From a virus: 21,999 bases of DNA. Under the pieces are notes generated by a model. That model searched no databases and was not told the DNA's origin. It worked only from the letters and a program-made list of their open reading frames with translations. This document shows positions 12,271 through 17,143 of this stretch, one piece after another. The stretch lies in IMG/VR virus record IMGVR_UViG_3300042448_001056, positions 1 through 21,999 of that record; one strand, written 5' to 3'. A program made the position numbers and the translations under genes. The first letter of the stretch is position 1. Every line of letters begins with the position of its first letter.

Positions 12271-12375
12271 TTATTTGATTAATGCTGCAATCAAGATTAC
12301 AGCGGTGAATAATAAAAAGTAAATAGCTAATTGAGCAATCCAACCCAGCGAGCAAAAGTAGTTTAGGAATCTCAT
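12271..12375 (-). CDS. 34-residue membrane peptide
   Basis: This very short gene starts with an ATGA overlap on the stop of the preceding gene (12375-12372) and ends with TAA 5 nt before the ERF start. It encodes MRFLNYFCSLGWIAQLAIYF, then LLFTAVILIAALIK. Residues about 10-32 form one transmembrane helix, with a Lys at the end. The exact fit between neighbours and the codon-wise hydrophobic pattern argue that it is real. Small phage membrane peptides can act as holins, toxins or host-envelope modifiers; there is no evidence for which. It also explains the odd N-terminal extension that a longer ERF start would have. Confidence 0.6.
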   Translation of the reverse strand: MRFLNYFCSLGWIAQLAIYFLLFTAVILIAALIK

Positions 12376-12638
12376 ACTCCTAGTCTGAATGTTGAAGATG
12401 TGTTATCCTCTCTGTAATATTCCGTATTGGAATTAAGAATATCAATATCTTCTTTGAACTCTTTTGCTAAATGCTTTTCAGCTATAAGGATTCTCCAACC
12501 CTCTTTTACTTCTATGAGTTCATCATCAATACCGCTTTCGAGCCAAAGCCCTGAAATATCAACTCCATTTTTGCCAACTTCAAAATCAGCCATGAATGTG
12601 AAGCCATCCATTTTAAAGAAATAGTCTGTTTTAATCAT
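12372..12638 (-). CDS. hypothetical protein (88 aa)
   Basis: I do not recognise this protein. It reads MIKTDYFFKMDGFTFMADFE, then VGKNGVDISGLWLESGIDDE, then a helix near AEKHLAKEFKEDIDI. It looks like a small acidic alpha/beta protein with no signal peptide or membrane part. It is the first gene behind the promoter at 12668-12696, with a leader of about 25 nt. It is coupled by ATGA to the 34-aa membrane peptide and then the ERF gene, so this promoter probably drives the recombination genes. Confidence 0.68.
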   Translation of the reverse strand: MIKTDYFFKMDGFTFMADFEVGKNGVDISGLWLESGIDDELIEVKEGWRILIAEKHLAKEFKEDIDILNSNTEYYREDNTSSTFRLGV

Positions 12639-12667
12639 TGTTTTTGGTTTAGGTTAATAATAGGATT

Positions 12668-12696
12668 CAAAAATACATTTAATTTCGATAATCAAA
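12668..12696 (-). promoter_or_regulatory. early promoter, copy 1 (TTTG-17-TATTTTTG)
   Basis: On the minus strand TTTG (12696-12693), a 17-nt spacer and TATTTTTG (12675-12668). The region 12652-12700 is almost identical to 13362-13411, including the same spacer and the shared downstream CCTATTATTAACC. This similarity suggests joint control by one factor. Confidence 0.68.
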
Positions 12697-12704
12697 AATA
12701 AATA

Positions 12705-12941
12705 TCAAACTTTTTTTTCTGTCAATACTTCATGCTCCTGAATGTCGATGTAATGCATGATAATATTAAGGTTGGTCGCTTGTGTTAATTGTTGGTCATT
12801 GTTATCCAACCATCTTTGCAGAGTTCCCTCGCTGCATTCATTAGCGACCATTAGTTTGAGTTTTACGCTGCGATTCTTACGAATTAAAGCGATTGTTTTT
12901 GCGCTCAATTCGAGCGGTTTTTCTGGTGTCTTTTTTTTCAT
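12705..12941 (-). CDS. small HTH-like DNA-binding protein
   Basis: This is a 78-residue protein: MKKKTPEKPLELSAKTIALI, then RKNRSVKLKLMVANECSEGT, then LQRWLDNNDQQLTQATNLNI. The central part looks like a helix-turn-helix: a first helix (VKLKLMVAN), a turn (ECS), and a recognition helix (EGTLQRWLDNN), followed by a helix that ends in IIMHYIDI. Small proteins of this form are common in the early regions of Bacteroidota phages. The gene lies between two near-identical promoters, so it may be the regulator of both, but this is inference. It starts 3 nt after the preceding gene ends. Confidence 0.7.
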   Translation of the reverse strand: MKKKTPEKPLELSAKTIALIRKNRSVKLKLMVANECSEGTLQRWLDNNDQQLTQATNLNIIMHYIDIQEHEVLTEKKV

Positions 12942-12944
12942 TGT

Positions 12945-13142
12945 TTATTTTAATTGGTGATGAAAATGCTCAACCTCATTGATAGGCTGTATTTCTAAAG
13001 TTTCTTTGCCGTATAGATAAGCCATTTCGCTAAAGGTATCAATTAGTTCTTTTCCTTTTAAATAGGCTGCAACTATTACTTTTGAGCCTTTTTTTGAAGT
13101 CCTTACTATTTTAGCAAGTCCAGTTATTTCTCTTTTTTTCAT
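12945..13142 (-). CDS. hypothetical basic protein (65 aa)
   Basis: I chose the ATG at 13142, which overlaps the preceding stop as ATGA (13142-13139); an upstream in-frame start at 13178 would overlap the previous gene by 40 nt. The protein starts MKKREITGLAKIVRTSKKGS and continues KVIVAAYLKGKELIDTFSEM. It ends in NEVEHFHHQLK. The basic strand-rich front and helical middle have no family I know. It lies in the first early operon. Confidence 0.6.
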   Translation of the reverse strand: MKKREITGLAKIVRTSKKGSKVIVAAYLKGKELIDTFSEMAYLYGKETLEIQPINEVEHFHHQLK

Positions 13143-13348
13143 TTTGTGCGGTTGTGAGAGTGAATATAATTCGCCCATGCATTAAATTCTAATTGTTGTG
13201 AATTTTCACACGTTTTTGTTCCCATAGGTTCAAGTTCCGATTTTTCACTTTCACGCAATTCTATTAAAATTAACTTAGTGAAAATCGCAAAAAGTGAGCA
13301 AAAAAGCATGATGAGAAAGATTCCGAAAATGATGTGATGTGTTGTCAT
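13139..13348 (-). CDS. small single-pass membrane protein (69 aa)
   Basis: This is the first gene behind the promoter at 13376-13404. Residues about 5-28 (HIIFGIFLIMLFCSLFAIF, then TKLIL) form a transmembrane helix. The C-terminal 40 residues are polar with two Cys/Trp-containing patches (TKTCENSQQLEFNAWANYIH). The orientation is probably N-out or N-in with a cytoplasmic tail; the basic residues after the helix favour a cytoplasmic C-terminus. A single early membrane protein may alter the host envelope or exclude other phages, but the sequence does not show this directly. Confidence 0.65.
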   Translation of the reverse strand: MTTHHIIFGIFLIMLFCSLFAIFTKLILIELRESEKSELEPMGTKTCENSQQLEFNAWANYIHSHNRTK

Positions 13349-13375
13349 TTGGTATTTATTTGGTTAATAATAGGA

Positions 13376-13404
13376 CAAAGATATATTTAATTCTGATAAT
13401 CAAA
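13376..13404 (-). promoter_or_regulatory. early promoter, copy 2 (TTTG-17-TATCTTTG)
   Basis: On the minus strand TTTG (13404-13401), a 17-nt spacer and TATCTTTG (13383-13376), followed by a leader of about 22 nt to the ATG at 13348. The surrounding 50 bases repeat at 12652-12700. It lies directly after the terminator of the late unit, so it marks the start of the early region. Confidence 0.75.
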
Positions 13405-13422
13405 AATAAATACAATAAAAAG

Positions 13423-13431
13423 TTATCCACA
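13423..13431 (+). promoter_or_regulatory. perfect DnaA box (TTATCCACA)
   Basis: An exact match to the bacterial DnaA box lies in the intergenic control region, just upstream of early promoter copy 2 and beside the terminator. It is the only perfect copy I found in the window. Because the phage encodes a DnaA domain IV protein, the site could serve replication or control of the promoter. Confidence 0.5.
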
Positions 13432-13433
13432 TA

Positions 13434-13465
13434 CATAAAATAAAAAAGGCTGCATCTCTGCAACC
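13434..13465 (-). terminator. rho-independent terminator
   Basis: On the minus strand, GGTTGCA (13465-13459), loop GAGA, TGCAGCC (13454-13448) form a 7-bp stem with one G-U pair, followed by TTTTTTATTTT. It stands 23 bases after the gene at 13488-13706 and separates the late and early units. Confidence 0.85.
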
Positions 13466-13487
13466 CTTATAAAATAACGAAATTTAG

Positions 13488-13706
13488 TTATTCCCCTAAG
13501 TACTCTTCATCTGTTTCGGTTTCGTAAATCTCCACTAATTTTAAAGCATCATTCACATTAGACCACGTTTTTAGATAAGGTATTCCCATTGCTTTAATCT
13601 TAGCAATAGCGTTTAAATAAGTATCGGTCATAACTGTTATGTTTATTCTTTCGCCACTATCATCTTCAACATAAAAAATCCAAACATAATTACATTCCGT
13701 AGTCAT
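13488..13706 (-). CDS. hypothetical acidic protein (72 aa)
   Basis: I chose the ATG at 13706, which overlaps the metallophosphoesterase gene by 17 nt; an ATG at 13730 would add eight residues. It reads MTTECNYVWIFYVEDDSGER, then INITVMTDTYLNAIAKIKAM, then a second helix and a very acidic tail (ETETDEEYLGE). This looks like a small two-strand, two-helix protein. No family is recognised. It is the last gene before the terminator at 13434-13465. Confidence 0.65.
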   Translation of the reverse strand: MTTECNYVWIFYVEDDSGERINITVMTDTYLNAIAKIKAMGIPYLKTWSNVNDALKLVEIYETETDEEYLGE

Positions 13707-14952
13707 AGTCTTTAGGTTTTTGCCATTCAAAATAAAATGTTGTAAGCCCTTTTTCGTTTTCGTTCAAGTTGACTTCCATTATATTAAATCCTGAACGACC
13801 TTTTGAAAAGTTAGTTTGCACCCACTCCGATGCAGGAGAAAGAGCCAAATAATTATGATAATCGCAGTTGTCAATAGTCATATTATCTATTAACTGGAGA
13901 TGTGTATCGCCCTTTTCAAACGTGCAAAAGTATTGCTCTAATGAATGATGTTTAATATACTCTTTTATCTTGTCCTTTTGCTTTGCATCTAATATCGGTT
14001 TGAAGCCGAATTTAAGGTTTTTGGCATCTTTTCCATGTGAAAGTATAAAACAATGCTTACCTATGATATAGTGCCCTATAAAACGCTGATAAATGTTGTA
14101 TTCTATTTTTCCGTACTTAGCTTTTAAAATCTCTTTGGCTGAATAATTTATGATATAATCAAAATCATTCGAGTGATTAGAATTAGTAATCGAGTGAACT
14201 ACTATTTTTGTTTTGAAAACTTGCAAAGCGTTAAACAATTCGACAAAAAAACTCACTCCAACTTTGAACGCTTTTTTATTATCCATGTTTTGAGGTAGGT
14301 TGTGTCCTTTGCGCACTGTTTGCCCATCCCAACCATCCATAAAATCCCCCAAATTGATTAAGTGAATTTCTTTGTATTGTTTGCATTTGGTGAACTGTGA
14401 TACCTTTTTTAATATCACATCTACTCTACTGCTTAAAACCTTTTCATTCCACACCTCTCCATATAATCCTTTCCCATCCTGATTTGTTTCCATACCAACG
14501 TGAACGTCTGTTATAATTACTCTCAACACGTTGTCAGACTTTACACTATGTAGTTTACTGTAAACTTTATTTATCTTGCTAAAGTCTAATTCCTTTAGAC
14601 AGTCTTTGATTTCCTCAATTGTAATTGGTTTTGGCTTTGCTGGAGTTGCTATAACCCATTGTTGGTTGCCATTAGCATTAGTTGAAATTCTTTGGTATTC
14701 AAAGTTTTCGGGCAACGGCATCATTGCGGAAATGTTCTTTTCTAGTTGCGAAATAATTTCGCCATTCTTGCCAATTTTTCTTTGAGTAACCTCCCATCTT
14801 TTTCTATTCCTTAGTAAAACACTTTTAACGGATTCGGGAGTTATTGTATCGCCATGACGAATGAGGGCTAATTCGGCAACCCTGCGACCATACTCCATTA
14901 AAGATTCGGATTCTAATTTCGGATACTTAACAATGTAGTCACGAATTAGCAT
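13690..14952 (-). CDS. metallophosphoesterase with altered metal-site motifs
   Basis: This is a 420-residue protein. Calcineurin-type motifs occur in order: ITDVHVG (Asp149, His151), LGDFMDGWDG (Asp203, Asp206), TNSNHSND (Asn259, His260; usual form GNHD/E), LSHG (His306), and KGDTHLQ (349-351; usual form GHxH). So the fifth motif has Asp in place of the first His and the third lacks the acidic residue. The first 60 residues look helical with a basic segment (LLRNRKRWEVTQRKIG), possibly for DNA binding. It may be a nuclease or phosphatase acting on DNA ends or nucleotides, as SbcD-like enzymes do. It stands between the lysis genes and the terminator. Confidence 0.82.
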   Translation of the reverse strand: MLIRDYIVKYPKLESESLMEYGRRVAELALIRHGDTITPESVKSVLLRNRKRWEVTQRKIGKNGEIISQLEKNISAMMPLPENFEYQRISTNANGNQQWVIATPAKPKPITIEEIKDCLKELDFSKINKVYSKLHSVKSDNVLRVIITDVHVGMETNQDGKGLYGEVWNEKVLSSRVDVILKKVSQFTKCKQYKEIHLINLGDFMDGWDGQTVRKGHNLPQNMDNKKAFKVGVSFFVELFNALQVFKTKIVVHSITNSNHSNDFDYIINYSAKEILKAKYGKIEYNIYQRFIGHYIIGKHCFILSHGKDAKNLKFGFKPILDAKQKDKIKEYIKHHSLEQYFCTFEKGDTHLQLIDNMTIDNCDYHNYLALSPASEWVQTNFSKGRSGFNIMEVNLNENEKGLTTFYFEWQKPKDYDYGM

Positions 14953-14984
14953 ATTTTAGGTTTTGGTTAAGCGCAAAGGTAGAA

Positions 14985-15617
14985 TTATTTTCTTAATCGT
15001 ATCTTTTCGGAAAATCTTATTCCAATCTCAGGCTGTAAAAATGAATTTAAACCGCCATTTAAGCCTATTAAATGCCTATCTGATATGATAGCATCAAAAG
15101 CAACGCCACCGCGATAATTACCTATTGTTTGCGCTTGTAAAGCAATCCCTACATATAGCCCTGCATAAACTTTAACTAAGGATTGTTTTTTCTCTATTGT
15201 GTTTGTTCGTTCAATAATCTTAATCACATCTGGTTTCAAGTTCTGAAAGTCAAAGTTCCATTCTATTAATTCATTTCCGCTAACAACTCCAGTTGCCCTT
15301 GCTCTGAATGAATCAGGATAAAATTTAAGAGTTTCATAATAATTCGTGTCAAGATATTTGTTTACAGTAAACATTGAACTGTCAACTTTTATGTTTACAG
15401 AATCAGTAAATTTAGCCGTTTTCACTTTCTTTGGTTTGCCTTTTATCAAGGTTATAGGTATAGTATCTTTTGGCACTATTGAATCCCTTATCGAAACTGA
15501 TTGAGAAAGTATTTCAGGGCATTTGTTGTAGATATAACCTCCATAAAATCCAATTCCTAATCCTAAAATAAATAGTAAGCCAAAAATAATTAGCAGGTCG
15601 TAATTAAGTCTTTTCAT
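14985..15617 (-). CDS. membrane-anchored envelope protein, possible spanin-type (DUF6808-like)
   Basis: This is a 210-residue protein. Residues about 8-30 (LIIFGLLFILGLGIGFYGGY) are an N-terminal membrane anchor. A periplasmic part follows with DSIVPKDTIPITLIKGKPKK and several strands. The last 70 residues (VKVYAGLYVGIALQ, YRGGVAFDAI, HLIGLNGGLN, then EIGIRFSEKIRLRK) alternate like a small beta domain with Gly-rich turns and end in a strand. I recall similar proteins of Bacteroidota phages (DUF6808), but this is memory, not a search. It overlaps the endolysin gene as ATGA and may link inner and outer membranes in lysis. Function is inferred. Confidence 0.7.
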   Translation of the reverse strand: MKRLNYDLLIIFGLLFILGLGIGFYGGYIYNKCPEILSQSVSIRDSIVPKDTIPITLIKGKPKKVKTAKFTDSVNIKVDSSMFTVNKYLDTNYYETLKFYPDSFRARATGVVSGNELIEWNFDFQNLKPDVIKIIERTNTIEKKQSLVKVYAGLYVGIALQAQTIGNYRGGVAFDAIISDRHLIGLNGGLNSFLQPEIGIRFSEKIRLRK

Positions 15618-16231
15618 GCTGTGATTTTAGTTAGCCAATTATAGTACAAATGAGTTTTTGATTTCCTATCTGCCAAACCATGCACACCCCCATTAATACG
15701 TTTAGTTAGCAAAGTTATATTTTTATCCGAAACTTCTTTGCACAAATCCCAAAGTTCATTTTTATCAAAGAAAAAAACAGCACTCTCCAAACAATAATCA
15801 GTTAATACTAAATCAGGATTAGTAACGCAATCCGCTCCAATATAATCACTAAATTTTTTATAGTTTTCTTTGCCAGTTAATTGCAAGAATCCACGACCTC
15901 TGAATTTAAAACCATCTCTACTGCTTTCAGTTCCGTTGCCCATTCGATTAGCATAAACTCTACTTGCTATCGCTTCGGGTTTATTTGCGTATTGTATTGC
16001 TGTGGCTTCATTAAAGTACTTAGGGAACGTCTTTAGTAATCCTTTGGCGGAATAGTTTAGGTTTTCAGCAAAGGCTCTAAATTCGCCCGTTTCATGCGAA
16101 ATTTGTGCTAAGAAATGCGATGCTTGTTCGTTGGTTAGCTTAAGATAATTTTGAATAGCTTTGGCGGTAATCTTTCCAAACACACCATCATTTTTCAATC
16201 CTAACTTTTTTTGCACATTTATTAAACTCAT
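15614..16231 (-). CDS. endolysin, GH19 chitinase/lysozyme family
   Basis: This is a 205-residue enzyme that degrades peptidoglycan at the end of infection. Residues 1-30 (INVQKKLGLKNDGVFGKITA) resemble half of a peptidoglycan-binding repeat. The GH19 catalytic part follows: ISHETGEF (Glu47) and AENLNYSAKGLL (Glu56) carry the two acids. Then come YANRMGNG, FKFRGRGFLQLTGKENYKKF (109-127) and TKRINGG near 180, the typical substrate-binding segments. No signal peptide is present, so it needs a holin to reach the cell wall. The candidates are the two membrane proteins directly upstream. Confidence 0.93.
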   Translation of the reverse strand: MSLINVQKKLGLKNDGVFGKITAKAIQNYLKLTNEQASHFLAQISHETGEFRAFAENLNYSAKGLLKTFPKYFNEATAIQYANKPEAIASRVYANRMGNGTESSRDGFKFRGRGFLQLTGKENYKKFSDYIGADCVTNPDLVLTDYCLESAVFFFDKNELWDLCKEVSDKNITLLTKRINGGVHGLADRKSKTHLYYNWLTKITA

Positions 16232-16266
16232 AATTTATTTTTATTAGCTTTGTGCTTTCATTTGGT

Positions 16267-16575
16267 TTAGGATTGGGATTCTTCGGAATCCCTTTTCTTT
16301 TTCCTATCAGAAAAGCTATTTACGCATAAGTACTGCTTAAAGTTACAATTTACGGACTTTTTTTTTGAATCTTGTGAAATAAAACTCATTCTTTCATAAA
16401 TAATCGCTACATCTTTTTCAATGTCAGATAATCTTTCTTCATGCTTTTCAATAATAGCACTTATTCTTTCGCTATTTTTGATAGACATTTGATACAACGC
16501 TCCAGTAATGCCAATTATAATTGTAAGCATAACACCAAATACCGCTGCAAATATTTTATTCCAATCAATTTTCAT
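16267..16575 (-). CDS. membrane-anchored coiled-coil protein, lysis accessory
   Basis: This is a 102-residue protein. Residues 9-29 (FAAVFGVMLTIIIGITGALY) form one membrane helix, and residues about 33-65 (NSERISAIIEKHEERLSDIE) form a coiled coil. The C-terminus is basic and Cys-containing. It overlaps the two-helix holin candidate by 11 nt and lies 35 nt upstream of the endolysin. One-helix proteins with a coiled coil in this place are often annotated as holin partners or inner-membrane spanins. Which of these it is cannot be told from sequence. Confidence 0.7.
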   Translation of the reverse strand: MKIDWNKIFAAVFGVMLTIIIGITGALYQMSIKNSERISAIIEKHEERLSDIEKDVAIIYERMSFISQDSKKKSVNCNFKQYLCVNSFSDRKKKRDSEESQS

Positions 16576-16828
16576 CTTTTGATTCGTTTTTTTCTTTTCT
16601 TAATAAAAATGAATTGTACGCTCCATAGCCATACAATGTCGAACTCAATAAAACAATAGAACCAGTATCAAACCCATCAACACACGCCACACAACATAGT
16701 CGTAAAGTCGCATAGGCAACTATAATTAATGTCGCACTTGTAAATGAAACAAAGCGTTCTATTTTCTTTGAACTTAAATAACTTTTCTGTGCCGAAAAAG
16801 TTGCATATAAATCACTCCACAATCTCAT
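16565..16828 (-). CDS. holin-like protein with two membrane helices
   Basis: This is an 87-residue protein with membrane helices at about 27-49 (VSFTSATLIIVAYATLRLCC) and 56-76 (GSIVLLSSTLYGYGAYNSFL). It has a basic region in front and a highly charged tail (RKEKNESKDEN). This is the form of a class II holin, in front of the coiled-coil protein and the endolysin. It begins MRLWSDLYAT, and the same first eight codons start the preceding 50-aa gene because of a 25-bp direct repeat. The start overlaps that gene's stop as ATGA. Confidence 0.75.
   Translation of the reverse strand: MRLWSDLYATFSAQKSYLSSKKIERFVSFTSATLIIVAYATLRLCCVACVDGFDTGSIVLLSSTLYGYGAYNSFLLRKEKNESKDEN
16804..16828 (-). repeat. 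25-bp direct repeat, copy 1 (start of the holin-like gene)
   Basis: On the minus strand it begins ATGAGATTGTGGAGTGATTT. It is identical to 16953-16977, 149 bases away. This copy encodes MRLWSDLY plus one base at the holin-like start. Confidence 0.9.
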
Positions 16829-16977
16829 TTTTCTTTATTTTTTCCGATAGTCATTCCGATGGTTTCTACTTTCGCATCTTCTACGTACCATTTGTTTATA
16901 GAATTATTTAATCTAAATTTATTAGTGTTTTTTCCGATGGTTATTAAGGCCTCATATAAATCACTCCACAATCTCAT
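16825..16977 (-). CDS. small protein (50 aa) sharing its N-terminus with the holin-like gene
   Basis: The frame starts at the ATG 16977, inside the end of the 60-aa gene (17-nt overlap), and ends with TGA at 16825-16827, coupled as ATGA to the holin-like gene. It encodes MRLWSDLYEALITIGKNTNK, then FRLNNSINKWYVEDAKVETI, then GMTIGKNKEK. The first eight residues are the same as those of the next gene. TIGKN occurs twice (residues 13-17 and 43-47). Without this frame the gap of 132 bases would be empty. The short length leaves room for doubt; it could instead be the scar of a duplication. Confidence 0.5.
   Translation of the reverse strand: MRLWSDLYEALITIGKNTNKFRLNNSINKWYVEDAKVETIGMTIGKNKEK
16953..16977 (-). 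repeat. 25-bp direct repeat, copy 2 (two frames used)
   Basis: Identical to 16804-16828. Here the same bases serve both as the last codons of the 60-aa gene (EIVE and its TGA) and as the start of the 50-aa frame (MRLWSDLY). Confidence 0.9.
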
Positions 16978-17143
16978 CTTCTATCGGTTGGTTTTTAATT
17001 AACTCATCATAAAATGCTTTTCTTTCTTGTTCGCTTTCAAAGAAATAGTATTTTTCGCCATCGAAATGACTGCCAAACTTTGTGTCGGGAATCTCTTTTG
17101 GGGAAAATCCGTTGTCTTTAAATATCGCTTCAATTATTATCAT
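16961..17143 (-). CDS. hypothetical protein (60 aa) after the tail fibre
   Basis: The start is the ATG at 17143, coupled as ATGA to the tail-fibre stop; a longer in-frame start at 17290 would lie wholly inside the fibre gene and add residues without sense. It reads MIIIEAIFKDNGFSPKEIPD, then TKFGSHFDGEKYYFFESEQE, then a helix and an acidic end. The 'FxPxEvPDTKFGxHy..e.fyyFeSe.E+.aFy.e' pattern is one I associate with small proteins next to phage fibres. Its role is unknown; a fibre chaperone is possible by position. Confidence 0.68.
   Translation of the reverse strand: MIIIEAIFKDNGFSPKEIPDTKFGSHFDGEKYYFFESEQERKAFYDELIKNQPIEDEIVE

Noticed and set aside
11717-12355. Longer ERF start at 12355
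   Set aside because: The extra 30 residues do not look like ERF, and the same DNA encodes an ATGA-coupled membrane peptide in another frame.
12945-13178. Longer start at 13178
   Set aside because: It would overlap the preceding gene by 40 nt, while the ATG at 13142 has an ATGA coupling.
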